Source: Aquibacillus rhizosphaerae (GTDB lineage: Bacteria > Bacillota > Bacilli > Bacillales > Amphibacillaceae). From it: 64,000 bases of DNA. Below the pieces are notes generated by a model. The model ran no database searches and had not been told where the DNA came from. It saw only the letters and a list, made by a program, of their open reading frames with translations. The position numbers were made by a program, and so were the translations under genes. Where the stretch lies: NCBI RefSeq assembly GCF_030282825.1, contig NZ_JASTZU010000018.1, forward strand, positions 1-64,000, given 5' to 3'. This document shows, one piece after another, positions 26,245-38,896 of this stretch (the first letter of the stretch is position 1; every line of letters starts with the position of its first letter).

Positions 26245-26290
26245 AAAAGATCTAGCTCTTCATAGAGAAGAGTCTAGATCTTTTAATTTT
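26245..26290. terminator. Bidirectional terminator between yneQ and the catalase gene
   Basis: AAAAGATCTAG pairs with CTAGATCTTTT, and CTCTTC with GAAGAG inside, with A/T tracts on both sides between converging genes. Confidence 0.9.
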
Positions 26291-27179
26291 AATGAAGCTC
26301 ATTACCCTGACTCTTATTATTAGCTTCAAAATTTGCTTGGTCCATACCAGGTAAAATTTGTCCTGGCATTGTTGTACCGTGCATATATGCTGGGGAAGGA
26401 TTGAGTTTCGGTATTTGTCCCATTGCTTCTGGTTTAGAGATGTATTCAAATTCTGCTTGTCCATCCATACTTTTGCCGCTTGCCCATCTTCCTTTTGAAC
26501 TTTCTTCACCATTAGAGAAATTCATAAAGGAATAAGAAACTTCTTGCTTCTCAAGTGCTTGTGGAAAAGTGCTTGGAACAATAGCTTTTTGATTTTGCTC
26601 TAATTCCTCAATCGCTGCCATCCACTGATTTTGGTGCATCGTGTCACGTGCAATTAAAAATGAAAGCATATCTCTTACACCAGGATCAGTCGTTGATTCA
26701 TATAATCTTACTACTTGTAGACGCCCTTGCGATTCAGCATTTAAGTTTGCCCTAAAATCTGCGAGGAGGTTACCACTGGCAATCGTGTAACGTGAGTTCC
26801 ATGGGTAGCCGACACTATCAGTAGGTGTTGCTCCTAAACCAGAAACAATAGCATGTTGTGGGTTCATTCCACCTAAGACTGCCTCAACTGCGGGGTCTTT
26901 TGCAGCCTCTTCTTGTTCGCGAGCTGGTGCCCCATCTAACAACTGTGCAATCATTGTAGATATCATTTCAACATGTGCTATTTCTTCCGTTCCGATATCA
27001 AGAATCATATCTTTATATTTTTCTTCTGCTCGACAATTCCATCCCTGAAATAGATATTGCATCATAACAGTCATTTCACCAAATTGACCACCTAATATTT
27101 CCTGTAGTTTTTTTGCATATACAGGATCGGGATTACTGGGTTTTGCATTGTATTGTAATTCTTTTGTATGAAAGAACAT
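26289..27179 (-). CDS. Manganese catalase family protein
   Basis: A 296-residue dimanganese (non-haem) catalase of the YdbD/CotJC group, which breaks down hydrogen peroxide. The expected metal ligands are present: Glu35 (GGQFGEMTVMMQYL), Glu66 and His69 (GTEEIAHVEM), Glu149 (NLNAESQGRLQ) and His182 (RDTMHQNQW). The C-terminal 90 residues are polar and end in KSQGNELH. The ATG lies 6 nt after GAGGAGG. It follows yidD on the reverse strand, but a terminator lies between them, so it probably has its own promoter. In spore formers such proteins can be coat-associated; that is inference here. Confidence 0.92.
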   Translation of the reverse strand: MFFHTKELQYNAKPSNPDPVYAKKLQEILGGQFGEMTVMMQYLFQGWNCRAEEKYKDMILDIGTEEIAHVEMISTMIAQLLDGAPAREQEEAAKDPAVEAVLGGMNPQHAIVSGLGATPTDSVGYPWNSRYTIASGNLLADFRANLNAESQGRLQVVRLYESTTDPGVRDMLSFLIARDTMHQNQWMAAIEELEQNQKAIVPSTFPQALEKQEVSYSFMNFSNGEESSKGRWASGKSMDGQAEFEYISKPEAMGQIPKLNPSPAYMHGTTMPGQILPGMDQANFEANNKSQGNELH

Positions 27180-27244
27180 TTCTTTCCTCCTCTTATAAGT
27201 ATAGGGTTATTTTGTAACGGAAGTTCTTTTTTATACATCCAAAG

Positions 27245-27278
27245 AAAACCCCGTCAGATTATAGCTGACGGGTTTTTT
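27245..27278 (-). terminator. Terminator overlapping the end of yidD
   Basis: On the reverse strand AAAAAACCCGTCAG pairs with CTGACGGGGTTTT, and T-rich sequence follows. The yidD stop codon lies in the loop, so the last codons of yidD form the stem. Confidence 0.85.
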
Positions 27279-27501
27279 CTTTGGTATTTTTATTTGGAAC
27301 AGGATCCATACCACCAGGGTGAAATGGATGACATTTTAAAATTCTTTTAATGGTTAAATATCCACCTTTTAATGCACCAAATCTTTGAATAGATTCTAAA
27401 CCATATTGAGAACAAGTAGGATAAAACCGGCAAGTTGGTGGTTTTATTGGACTAATCACTTTTTGGTAAAATTTTATCAATAAAATGAATGCTTTTTGCA
27501 T
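27259..27501 (-). CDS. yidD: Membrane protein insertion efficiency factor YidD
   Basis: An 80-residue protein with the complete YidD signature: an amphipathic N-terminus ([20 protein letters not shown]), [15 protein letters not shown] with both cysteines, [19 protein letters not shown] and MDPVP. YidD helps membrane-protein insertion by YidC-type insertases. Here it is downstream of folE2 on the reverse strand. The distal end is encoded by the stem of its own terminator. The family is usually 70-85 residues long, so it is complete. Confidence 0.95.
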   Translation of the reverse strand: MQKAFILLIKFYQKVISPIKPPTCRFYPTCSQYGLESIQRFGALKGGYLTIKRILKCHPFHPGGMDPVPNKNTKEKTRQL

Positions 27502-27515
27502 TTCTCTTCATCCTA

Positions 27516-28442
27516 CTATTCGTTATTTTTATCATAAGTTACTGATGCTATGGCGTCATGTAAATGAATAGATTCTTCATTTCGACAAGTGACTTTGAAT
27601 TTTTCAACATAAGGTAATTCATACAAATCAGCAGCAACCAAACGGACAATATCTTCAACAAATCTAGGGTTTTCAAAAGCATGCTCTGTAACTAATTTTT
27701 CATCAGGTCGTTTTAGAACTGGATGTATGCGCGCACTTGCATTACTTTCTGCAGCTTCTAACAACACTTGTTTCCAATCAATTTCATGTTCATCAAAGTC
27801 TTCAACTAAGGAAACTGTCATCGTAACATTGCCACGTTGATTATGAGCACTATACTCACTAATCTCTTTGGAACAAGGACAAAGGGTCGTAATCGTTCCA
27901 GTAAGTGACACTTCGACATCATAACCCGAATCGATATCATAAGTAACTTTAATTGTGACATCAGCATGATTTAATCCAGTTAAGTTAGAAGAGGGGCCTT
28001 TCCGTTCGAAAAACCAAGGGAAAGTAACCTCCATACAAGCATCTTTTTGTTTTAATCGAGAAGTTAAGTCTTTTGTGAATTGTTTTAAACTATCAATGTT
28101 AATAAAAAAATTAGCGGAATGATACTCATGTAGTTGCTCGGTAAAACGACTCATATTTGTACCTTTACTATCTTTATCAATACTAGAAGTAAAGGTGAAG
28201 CTTGCAATTGTTGTTTGGAATTTTGGTTCCAATGAACTACTAACTTGAATTGGATGTTTAACATTAGAGATGCCAACTGCATCAATATCAAACATAAAAT
28301 CCTTTTTTGTATTTTGTAGATCAGCCATTTCTTGTTTATTAACTGGCTTCGTTCTTGGTCCTGCTTCTACAGAACCGAATAATCTATGACGTTCTTTTTT
28401 ATTTGGAAGTGTTTTTTTATTTGTAACTTTAGTCGTATTCAT
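27516..28442 (-). CDS. folE2: GTP cyclohydrolase FolE2
   Basis: A 308-residue type IB GTP cyclohydrolase, the first step of tetrahydrofolate (and queuosine) synthesis. It is recognised by the MptA/FolE2 core: FDIDAVGISNVKHPIQV, EVTFPWFFERKGPSS and the metal-site segment TTLCPCSKEISEYSAHNQRG. The ATG lies 7 nt after AAAGGAG. FolE2 can use Mn or Fe and is Zur-controlled in B. subtilis as a zinc-sparing paralogue of FolE. No Zur box was recognised in the 200 nt upstream, so constitutive use is possible. yidD follows after 14 nt. Confidence 0.94.
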   Translation of the reverse strand: MNTTKVTNKKTLPNKKERHRLFGSVEAGPRTKPVNKQEMADLQNTKKDFMFDIDAVGISNVKHPIQVSSSLEPKFQTTIASFTFTSSIDKDSKGTNMSRFTEQLHEYHSANFFINIDSLKQFTKDLTSRLKQKDACMEVTFPWFFERKGPSSNLTGLNHADVTIKVTYDIDSGYDVEVSLTGTITTLCPCSKEISEYSAHNQRGNVTMTVSLVEDFDEHEIDWKQVLLEAAESNASARIHPVLKRPDEKLVTEHAFENPRFVEDIVRLVAADLYELPYVEKFKVTCRNEESIHLHDAIASVTYDKNNE

Positions 28443-28579
28443 CTTTCGACTCCTTTCAACCTTCTTTAACTATTTCAAAGTATACTCAACAACTTAGTTT
28501 TATTCAATTTATTTAAACTATTTATTTATATAAAGTGTTAGTATATAGTAATTACACACCAAAGTTTAGTATAAGAAAA

Positions 28580-28613
28580 CCGAATTTTATTATATTAACA
28601 AAATAAAATTCGG
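28580..28613 (-). terminator. Terminator after plsY
   Basis: CCGAATTTTATT and AATAAAATTCGG form a perfect 12-bp stem. On the reverse strand it is followed by TTTTCTTAT, placing it 33 nt after the plsY stop. Confidence 0.65.
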
Positions 28614-28645
28614 CAAAAGATTGATTATTTATATAATTTTATCAA

Positions 28646-29230
28646 TTACATCCATTTAATTTTAGGTTCAGTTTTATTAATTATTCTCTTAATGTTTGCG
28701 CGATGTCGATAGAAAACAAACAGAGTAAGAATAGAAGTTACTATAATCAATCCAATCTCTTGTTGGAATACAGTAACAATTATGGCAACCACCCCAGTAA
28801 CCATGGAGGAAAGTGACACATATTTTGTAATATATAACATGATGAAAAATGAAACTACTATAATTAAAAACAGTACCGGACTTACACCTAATAATAGCCC
28901 CCCTGAAGTCGCAACTGCTTTTCCACCCTTAAACTTAGCAAACAGTGGGTACATGTGACCGATTACTGCAAAGAGACCTATTATTAATGGGTTAATTTCA
29001 TCCCAGCCAAACATGAAAGGAAGCAATGTAGCAATCGTACCTTTTAAAATATCTGATGTTGTAACAATAATACCTGCTTTAATACCTAGGACTCGAAATG
29101 TATTGGTTCCTCCTAAATTCCCACTTCCATGTTCCCTTATGTCAATCTTATAGCCGAGTTTACCAATAATTAAAGCGGAAGGAATTGAACCTATTAAGTA
29201 TGCTAAAAGTGCTAATAGAAAATATTCCAT
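28646..29230 (-). CDS. plsY: Acyl-phosphate:glycerol-3-phosphate acyltransferase PlsY
   Basis: A 194-residue membrane enzyme with five predicted transmembrane segments. It acylates glycerol-3-phosphate from acyl-phosphate in phospholipid synthesis. The three PlsY motifs are visible: [10 protein letters not shown] with [15 protein letters not shown], then [12 protein letters not shown], and HRANIKRI near the C-terminus. The ATG follows AAAAGGAG. It is divergent from parE-parC, as B. subtilis plsY (yneS) is, but yneT, which lies between them there, is missing. Confidence 0.96.
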   Translation of the reverse strand: MEYFLLALLAYLIGSIPSALIIGKLGYKIDIREHGSGNLGGTNTFRVLGIKAGIIVTTSDILKGTIATLLPFMFGWDEINPLIIGLFAVIGHMYPLFAKFKGGKAVATSGGLLLGVSPVLFLIIVVSFFIMLYITKYVSLSSMVTGVVAIIVTVFQQEIGLIIVTSILTLFVFYRHRANIKRIINKTEPKIKWM

Positions 29231-31687
<2,457 letters not shown>

Positions 31688-31701
31688 AGGGGGGGACCTT
31701 T

Positions 31702-34164
31702 TTGGCTTTTCAAGAAAAGTTTCTAGATTTACCATTAGAAGAGGTCATTGGAGATCGCTTCGGTAGATATAGTAAATATATTATACAAGATCGAGCATTA
31801 CCAGACGCCAGAGATGGCCTGAAACCAGTACAAAGAAGAATACTATTTGCGATGCATGAAGAAAGAAATACCCATGATAAACCTTTTAGGAAATCAGCAA
31901 AGACTGTTGGTAATGTAATTGGTAACTATCATCCACATGGTGATTCATCTGTTTATGAAGCCATGGTGCGTCTTAGTCAAGAATGGAAAGTACGTAATGT
32001 ATTAGTTGAAATGCATGGGAATAACGGAAGTGTAGATGGTGATCCACCTGCAGCTATGCGTTACACAGAGGCAAGGTTATCGAGTATCTCCTCTGAATTA
32101 ATTCGCGATATTGACAAAGAAACAGTAGATTTTATACCTAACTTTGATGATACGATTAATGAACCAGTTGTTCTACCAGCTAGGATTCCAAATCTTTTAG
32201 CTAACGGGTCAACAGGTATTTCAGCAGGTTATGCAACAGAGATCCCTCCACATAACTTAGGGGAAGTTATTGATGCTGTAATTAAAAAAATTGATAACCC
32301 TGAGATAACGATTGATGAGTTAATGAAAGTTATGAAGGGACCTGATTTTCCTACAGGTGGAATTATTCAAGGTGTTGACGGACTTAGACAAGCCTATAAA
32401 ACTGGAAAAGGTAAAATCATTGTAAGAGGTAAGGCAGAGGTAGAAAAACTTCGTAGTACGCGGGAACAAATTGTCATTGATGAAATACCATACGAAGTAA
32501 ATAAAGCTAACTTAGTTAAGCGGATGGATGAACTTCGAATCGACCGAAAAGTTGAGGGTATTGCTGAAATTAGAGATGAAACAGATAGAACAGGGTTACG
32601 TATTGTTGTAGAGCTAAAAAAAGATGCGGACAGTGAAGGAATTCTCCATTATTTATATAAAAATACAGATTTACAAATTACCTATAATTTTAATATGGTG
32701 GCAATTAAAGATAAAACACCGACATTACTTAATTTAACTTCCATGCTGGAATGTTATATTGAGCACCAAAAAGAGGTTGTCACTCGTCAGTCGAAATTCG
32801 ATTTACGAAAAGCTAAAGAACGATCGCATATCGTTCAGGGTCTTATTAAGGCTATTTCTATTTTAGATGAATTGATAGCTACCATCCGTTCATCTAAAGA
32901 TAAACAAGATGCAAAATCCAGGATAAAAGAGTTTTATGGTTTTACAGAAGAACAAGCGGAGGCAATTGTCAATTTACAACTATATAGATTGACAAATACA
33001 GATATAACCTCATTACAAGAAGAAGCAGAAGAATTACAGAAAAAGATCGATAAATGGGAAGCAATTTTAAACGATGAAAAGAAATTATTTTCTGTTATTA
33101 AAAGTGATTTAAAAGAACTTAAAAAGAAATATGCTGATAAACGTAAGACAGTTATTGAAAATGAGATTGAAGAATTGAAAATAAACTTAGAAGTAATGAT
33201 TGCGAGTGAAGATGTACTTGTTTCGGTTACTAGAGATGGTTATGTAAAAAGAACTAGTTTGAGATCTTATGCTGCATCAAACGGAGCAGATTTTGCAATT
33301 AAAGATGATGATCATTTAGTTGCACTAGAAGAAATCAATACAACGGATAAATTATTAATATTCACAAATAAAGGCCGGTTTATTTTTGCTCCCGTCCATG
33401 AATTGCCAGATATTCGTTGGAAAGATTTAGGGCAGCATTTATCTAATATCGTCTTAATTGATAAAGATGAAATAATTATTAAAGCTATTCCAGTAAGAGA
33501 CTTTCAAGAGGATAAGTATCTTATTTTCTTCACTAAATATGGTATGATTAAACGTAGTGAACTAAAATTATACGAAGCACAGCGATATTCTAAAGCTCTT
33601 GTAGCAGTAAATCTTAAAAATGAAGATCAGGTTGTCAATGTTCATGTAACGGATGGTCATTCGGATGTATTTATCGCATCCAATAAGGGATATGGATTAT
33701 GGTACCATGAATCAGAAGTATCGCCAGTAGGACAGAGAGCTGCTGGTGTTAAAGCGATTCAGCTAAAAGATGATGAATATGTTATCAATGGTCTTGTTTT
33801 CGATGAATTATCTTCTGATACGAACTTAGTATTGGTTACACAACGTGGCGCATGTAAACGTATGAAATTAGATGAGTTTGAAAAAGGTTCTCGTGCTAAG
33901 CGTGGATTGGTTATGCTTAGGGAATTAAAGCGGAAACCTCACCGTATCGTTGGGTTTTCATTAGTAAATGAGCAAGACACGATTCAATTTAAAACTACAG
34001 AAGGTAAAACGCATACAATTTATCCCTTGGAACTAACTAAAAGTGATCGATATAGTAACGGTTCTTATATCATAGATTCTGATGAGCAAGGTGAAGTTGT
34101 AGAAATATGGGAACCAGCTAATTATTCAAAACCATTCTCTGATAAAGATAATAATTTAACATAA
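31702..34164 (+). CDS. parC: DNA topoisomerase IV subunit A
   Basis: An 820-residue breakage-reunion subunit. The active-site tyrosine is Tyr121 in AAMRYTEARLS. The quinolone region reads HPHGDSSVYEAM, with Ser82 and Glu86 at the positions usually mutated in resistant strains, so no resistance substitution is seen there. The C-terminal third contains the beta-pinwheel DNA-wrapping repeats. The TTG start follows AAAGGGGGGG. It is co-transcribed with parE and followed by a terminator. Confidence 0.96.
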   Translation: MAFQEKFLDLPLEEVIGDRFGRYSKYIIQDRALPDARDGLKPVQRRILFAMHEERNTHDKPFRKSAKTVGNVIGNYHPHGDSSVYEAMVRLSQEWKVRNVLVEMHGNNGSVDGDPPAAMRYTEARLSSISSELIRDIDKETVDFIPNFDDTINEPVVLPARIPNLLANGSTGISAGYATEIPPHNLGEVIDAVIKKIDNPEITIDELMKVMKGPDFPTGGIIQGVDGLRQAYKTGKGKIIVRGKAEVEKLRSTREQIVIDEIPYEVNKANLVKRMDELRIDRKVEGIAEIRDETDRTGLRIVVELKKDADSEGILHYLYKNTDLQITYNFNMVAIKDKTPTLLNLTSMLECYIEHQKEVVTRQSKFDLRKAKERSHIVQGLIKAISILDELIATIRSSKDKQDAKSRIKEFYGFTEEQAEAIVNLQLYRLTNTDITSLQEEAEELQKKIDKWEAILNDEKKLFSVIKSDLKELKKKYADKRKTVIENEIEELKINLEVMIASEDVLVSVTRDGYVKRTSLRSYAASNGADFAIKDDDHLVALEEINTTDKLLIFTNKGRFIFAPVHELPDIRWKDLGQHLSNIVLIDKDEIIIKAIPVRDFQEDKYLIFFTKYGMIKRSELKLYEAQRYSKALVAVNLKNEDQVVNVHVTDGHSDVFIASNKGYGLWYHESEVSPVGQRAAGVKAIQLKDDEYVINGLVFDELSSDTNLVLVTQRGACKRMKLDEFEKGSRAKRGLVMLRELKRKPHRIVGFSLVNEQDTIQFKTTEGKTHTIYPLELTKSDRYSNGSYIIDSDEQGEVVEIWEPANYSKPFSDKDNNLT

Positions 34165-34189
34165 GCTTGTTATATTAAGCGGTAACTCG

Positions 34190-34236
34190 AAACGACTTTT
34201 TCCATTTAATTGGGCTAAGTCGTTTTTCGTTTTTTA
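34190..34236 (+). terminator. Terminator of parE-parC
   Basis: AAACGACTT pairs with AAGTCGTTT (18-nt intervening segment with further partial pairing) and is followed by two T runs. Confidence 0.8.
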
Positions 34237-34411
34237 ATGAAATAGTTAAATATATTTATAAAGGGAATTTATTTGAATGAAGGTCTATGTATAGGCATAC
34301 AACTATAATATAAATAGTTATGACAATTCCTTCTCTCAGGCAATTTAATTCCAAAGCCTTATTAAAAGTGATATTCTTGATTAGTAAATTGTATAAAAGG
34401 GGTAAATATAA

Positions 34412-34873
34412 ATGAAAAATCATATGTTTAGAGAGGCTATGGGGAAATTCGCAACTGGTATTACTGTTGTAACTACCGAGCATAATAATGAAATACATGG
34501 AATGACTGTGAATGCATTAATGTCCATTTCGTTGGAACCTAAATTAATTGCTATTTCGATTGATGAAAAAGCTTCCTTGCATAAACTATTACAAGAAACT
34601 AATCAATTCGGTGTAAGTATATTGCAAGATAATCAGAAAGAGCTATCAATGGTTTTTGCGAAACAAAAGGAAATGGTTGATGAAGTGGAGTATGATTATA
34701 TCGATACCATTCCTGTATTGAAACAATCATTAGTAACAATGGCTTGTAAAGTTCAATCTAGTGTTACAGCAGGTGACCATATGATTTTTATAGCTGAAGT
34801 AACTTCATTGGATATAAATGAAGGTAGTCCAATTTTGTATTACGGAGGGCAATATAATACCCTTTCTAATTAA
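34412..34873 (+). CDS. Flavin reductase family protein
   Basis: A 153-residue FMN-binding split-barrel protein of the flavin reductase (HpaC/NTAB component) family. The core signatures are FREAMGKFATGITVVTT, the flavin-binding GMTVNALMSISLEPKLIAISI and GVSILQ. It should reduce free FMN or FAD with NAD(P)H for a partner oxygenase, but no obvious partner is adjacent. The luciferase-like enzymes at 46472 and 60720 could use reduced flavin, which is inference. The ATG follows AAGGGG. It is monocistronic. Confidence 0.88.
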   Translation: MKNHMFREAMGKFATGITVVTTEHNNEIHGMTVNALMSISLEPKLIAISIDEKASLHKLLQETNQFGVSILQDNQKELSMVFAKQKEMVDEVEYDYIDTIPVLKQSLVTMACKVQSSVTAGDHMIFIAEVTSLDINEGSPILYYGGQYNTLSN

Positions 34874-35211
34874 TTTTATCTATTTCAATTCTAAGTAGAC
34901 TCTTCTCATAAATATGTTGCTATTCAATCTTCACTGTCATCGACCAGCAGAAAGAGTTTTTAGGGTTAAGTGAATACTGAGATGTATGCGAAGAAACGTA
35001 AACCATTCTTTTGATATATCTGATTTTAGTTATTTTGAGTAAATAAAAATTCTATATAATGACAACGTAAAAAAACAGAACTCTTTTCTGTTTTTTTTTT
35101 TGACGAAAAATAGGATGGAATTAGTGAGGTTAGCTCCAATATTAGTTAAGGATATGTTAATATCATATAATAGAGGCTGTAGAATATTCTGACAAAGGGG
35201 TTTCAACAACG
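34874..35211. other. 338-nt gap between the flavin reductase gene and dynA
   Basis: It holds one T-rich hairpin terminator (35072-35101) and the presumed dynA promoter, with a TATAAT-like hexamer near 35165 but no good -35. No coding frame with a ribosome binding site was found. Confidence 0.6.
35072..35101 (+). terminator. T-rich terminator upstream of dynA
   Basis: AAAACAGAA pairs with TTCTGTTTT around a short loop, followed by a long T run. It probably ends a transcript from the left. Confidence 0.75.
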
Positions 35212-38200
35212 ATGCAATCATCACTTAATGCTATTGAAGCTGGAAGTATAGCTGCTTTACATAAAGAATTTTTAGATGCTGGTCACCATAGTCATGCTGA
35301 CAGGGCATTGGATTTATTAAACAAGTATGATACTAAAGAATTTGTTATTTGCTTTTCAGGTCATTTCTCTGCTGGTAAATCTAGTATGATAAATCATCTT
35401 TTATCAGATAATATACTGCCTCAAAGCCCAATTCCGACTAGTGCTAATGTGGTTAAATTATCTTCAGGTGAAGGTTATGCTCGCGTTTTTTTTAATGAAG
35501 AAAATCCAATTGAGTATAAAGAGCCCTATGATTTAACTGTAATTAAGGATTATTGTAAGGATGGAGACGCAATTAACCGGGTGGAAATTAGTAAAAATAC
35601 TAGTGCTATTCCTAAAAACGTTTCTATTTTAGATACACCAGGAATTGATTCAACCAATGATGCTGATCGAATCATGACCGAATCGTCCTTACACACCGTT
35701 GATGTATTATTTTACGTCATGGATTATAACCATGTTCAATCAGAAGTTAATTTAAACTTTTTAAAAGAATTACAGGAGCATGGAAAATCAGTTTATATTG
35801 TTATTAATCAAATGGATAAGCATAAAGAGGAAGAATTATCATTAGATCAATTCAAACACAGTATAAATAAGATGCTAAAGGAATGGAATATTAGTCCAGA
35901 GGGAATTTATTATACATCGGTTCTCCATGAAAACATACCATTCAATCAGTTTAACCGATTAAAAGATGAATTACATAAATTGATGAACAGTCCTATCAAT
36001 ATCGTTGATAAAACGATAAGAAAATCTATCTATGTTTTGATCGAACAACATATAGAGTGGTTGAATGATATAAATCTAGATAGGAAAGCAGATATTACCA
36101 ATCAATTAGATGAATTGAAGTCAGATTCTATTGATTATAATGAAATGCAATATAAAAAAGATAGGGTGGAAATGCTTCAGAAACTGGAAACAAAGTCAGA
36201 ACAAGACTTTAAAAAGATTATCAATTCTACATTAGATAATGCTTATTTAATGCCCGCTGATATTAGAGAGAAAGCGGATGCCTTTTTAGAGTCACAAAAG
36301 AAAGGTTTCAAAGTAGGGATACTGTCTACAAGGAAAAAAGTAGAAATGGAACAAAATAAAAGGTTAGATACTTTTTTTGATTCGCTGATGAAAGCGATGG
36401 AAGCCTCTATTGAATGGAAATTGAAAGAGAAAATTACAGCGTTCGCAAAAGATTATGACATTAATCAAGTAGCTTTACTTAATGAAATACAATCATTGGC
36501 TATACCATATAACAAACAACGACTAGTAGATCTCATCAAACCGGGTGCAACGATGACTGGTGAATACTTATTAGTATATAGCGAAGATATTGCTAATGAT
36601 ATTAAACGGTTAGCGAAACAGTCTAGTGTTACTTTGTCAAATAAAATACAATTAGCTATACATGAAAATATAAAAATGGAAATTGAAACATTAACAAGAG
36701 AGTTAGATTTTGTAGACCAGGTAGAAAATCTTGAACATGCATTAATGGAGTTGGATAAGGAAATTAATTTTAAAAAATCACAGCTTCAAGAATTAATTAG
36801 CTCACCTTTATCGAATAGTAGTTTGCTTCAACAATCTAGAAATTTATTAAAACATAGGTTAAGCCAAATCACCTTTTCTACAGGAGAAATTAGATATTCA
36901 AAGAAAAAACAACAATCGATATCTAAACCTAATGCAATTCAGGATTCCAATGACCATATAAAACCTACATTATCAAAAGTACTGGCAATAGAAACAATAG
37001 ATGACGCACTACAATTAATTGAAGAATTACCAGGTTTTAAAACAATTGAGGATGATTTAAAGCGAAAAAAAGAACGTTTGCATAATAAGCGATACACAGT
37101 TGCTCTATTTGGAGCTTTTAGTGCGGGGAAATCATCTTTTGCGAATGCTTTACTAGGTGAACAAGTGTTGCCCGTTTCTCCAAATCCAACTACAGCTGCC
37201 ATAAATAAAATTAGTCCTTCAACGACAGAGCATAAGCATAGAACAATTATGGTTAAATTCAAAAGTGAAGAAACAGTGCTCCAAGATGTTAAAAATGTTA
37301 TTGATACGAACATAGTCAATATTAGTGATCATTTAGAGTGGTTAAGAAATATCAGTGAAGAGAACATAGATATAGACCAAAAACAAAGTTCCTTTTTAAC
37401 AGCTATTTCTGATGGATATGACGTGGTATATTCTAATTTAGGTAAGGAAGTTATCATTCCGTTTAATGAATTTTCTGATTATGTTTCAAAAGAGTCATTA
37501 GCTTGTTATGTAGAATGGATGGAGTTATTTTATGATTGCCCACTCACCAAACAAGGAATCACATTAGTTGATACACCTGGTGCAGATTCAATTAACGCTA
37601 GGCACACAAATATATCATTTGAATATATTAAACAAGCTGATGCCATTCTGTTTGTAACCTATTATAATCATGCCTTTTCAAAAGCTGATAGGGATTTTTT
37701 AGTTCAATTAGGTAGGGTGAAAGATGCCTTTAGCCTAGATAAAATGTTTTTCATCGTCAATGCAGCAGACTTAGCAAAAGATGAACAAGAGTTAGAATTA
37801 GTAACCAGCTATGTGTCCGATCAACTGCAAAACTTTGGAGTTAACAGCCCTAAAATGTTTCCTATTTCCAGTCATAAAGCTATTCAGGAAAAACAAGGGA
37901 AGGAAATCAATTCACAATCGGGTATTACGCCATTCGAAGATAGATTTTATCGCTTTATTAATCAGGAATTAATGGAGATTCTGATTCGTTCTTCTTATTA
38001 TGATATCGAACGAGCTAAGGAACTACTAAAAAAACACCTGGAAACAGCGAAGTTGAATTTCGATGATAAACAGGCGCTACAAGTGAAGTATCGTGAAGAC
38101 AAGAACAAGATCGTCGAAGCCATAAATAATGCTAATATAAGTTCATATAAAAATGAAATTATTCAAAAAATAGAAAAGCAAACCTACTATGTGAAGCAAC

Positions 38201-38832
38201 GTACTTCCATACAGTTCAATGATCGATTTAAAGAGTTCTTTAATCCTGCTACAATTAGGAGCAATGGTGCACAAGCAAAATCAGAATTAGAGAAATGCTT
38301 AAACAATTTACTGGAATCTCTAGGTTTTGAACTCGCTCAGGAATTCAGAGCAGTTTCCTTACGCTTAGAGTTCTTCATAAATAATAAAGCGTATGAAATT
38401 AACGATTATTTAGACTACTTAAGTAAACAAGTAGAAACCGGTATTGCACTACCAAATATAGAGAAAACTGACATTGAGACGCCTCTTTTTAAGTCGGCTT
38501 TTACGGAACTAGATCGTACAGTTTTTGATAAAGTGTTAGGATTATTTAAAAATACAAAGGCGTTTTTTGAAAAAAATGAGAAAGAAAAGATGAAGGAGGA
38601 ATTGTATTCTAGTTTGAATAAGTACATTGATACTTACGTAAATGAGAATGACCAACTTTTGCAAGATCACTATTTGCATGAATGGAATCAAATTGTTGAA
38701 GGCCTAAAACAAAAGTCAATCAAAACAATTGAAACGTATTATGAAGGGTTTAACTATTCTTTAACAAATCTAGTGGATGTTGATCAGTTCCAACTTACTT
38801 TAGAAAACTTAGAAAAGTTAAAGTTAAATTAA
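35212..38832 (+). CDS. dynA: Tandem dynamin-like GTPase DynA
   Basis: A 1206-residue bacterial dynamin with two fused GTPase-stalk units, as in B. subtilis DynA (YpbR). Unit 1 has the P-loop GHFSAGKSS (50-58), DTPGIDS and NQMDK. Unit 2 has GAFSAGKSS (about 634-642), DTPGADS and a VNAADLAK guanine-recognition segment. Long helical stalk regions follow each. DynA tethers and fuses membranes and protects cells from membrane damage and phage lysis in B. subtilis. The ATG lies 9 nt after AAGGGGT. It is monocistronic. In B. subtilis ypcP and sspL lie nearby; here they are about 11 kb downstream, with the his region between. Confidence 0.94.
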   Translation: MQSSLNAIEAGSIAALHKEFLDAGHHSHADRALDLLNKYDTKEFVICFSGHFSAGKSSMINHLLSDNILPQSPIPTSANVVKLSSGEGYARVFFNEENPIEYKEPYDLTVIKDYCKDGDAINRVEISKNTSAIPKNVSILDTPGIDSTNDADRIMTESSLHTVDVLFYVMDYNHVQSEVNLNFLKELQEHGKSVYIVINQMDKHKEEELSLDQFKHSINKMLKEWNISPEGIYYTSVLHENIPFNQFNRLKDELHKLMNSPINIVDKTIRKSIYVLIEQHIEWLNDINLDRKADITNQLDELKSDSIDYNEMQYKKDRVEMLQKLETKSEQDFKKIINSTLDNAYLMPADIREKADAFLESQKKGFKVGILSTRKKVEMEQNKRLDTFFDSLMKAMEASIEWKLKEKITAFAKDYDINQVALLNEIQSLAIPYNKQRLVDLIKPGATMTGEYLLVYSEDIANDIKRLAKQSSVTLSNKIQLAIHENIKMEIETLTRELDFVDQVENLEHALMELDKEINFKKSQLQELISSPLSNSSLLQQSRNLLKHRLSQITFSTGEIRYSKKKQQSISKPNAIQDSNDHIKPTLSKVLAIETIDDALQLIEELPGFKTIEDDLKRKKERLHNKRYTVALFGAFSAGKSSFANALLGEQVLPVSPNPTTAAINKISPSTTEHKHRTIMVKFKSEETVLQDVKNVIDTNIVNISDHLEWLRNISEENIDIDQKQSSFLTAISDGYDVVYSNLGKEVIIPFNEFSDYVSKESLACYVEWMELFYDCPLTKQGITLVDTPGADSINARHTNISFEYIKQADAILFVTYYNHAFSKADRDFLVQLGRVKDAFSLDKMFFIVNAADLAKDEQELELVTSYVSDQLQNFGVNSPKMFPISSHKAIQEKQGKEINSQSGITPFEDRFYRFINQELMEILIRSSYYDIERAKELLKKHLETAKLNFDDKQALQVKYREDKNKIVEAINNANISSYKNEIIQKIEKQTYYVKQRTSIQFNDRFKEFFNPATIRSNGAQAKSELEKCLNNLLESLGFELAQEFRAVSLRLEFFINNKAYEINDYLDYLSKQVETGIALPNIEKTDIETPLFKSAFTELDRTVFDKVLGLFKNTKAFFEKNEKEKMKEELYSSLNKYIDTYVNENDQLLQDHYLHEWNQIVEGLKQKSIKTIETYYEGFNYSLTNLVDVDQFQLTLENLEKLKLN

Positions 38833-38856
38833 GAACGTAATAATGAAGAATTACTA

Positions 38857-38892
38857 GAAAAAGGATACTATTTATACTAGTACCCTTTTTCT
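38857..38892. terminator. Bidirectional terminator between dynA and hisJ
   Basis: AAAAAGG-ATACTA pairs with TAGTA-CCCTTTTT, with small mismatches, and T/A tracts face both sides between converging genes. Confidence 0.75.
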
Positions 38893-38896
38893 ATAT

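Noticed and set aside
31702-34164. Quinolone-resistance substitution in ParC
   Set aside because: Ser82 and Glu86 are the ordinary susceptible-type residues.
36939-37319. 126-residue reverse frame
   Set aside because: It lies wholly inside dynA, which has a clear domain structure in the other strand.
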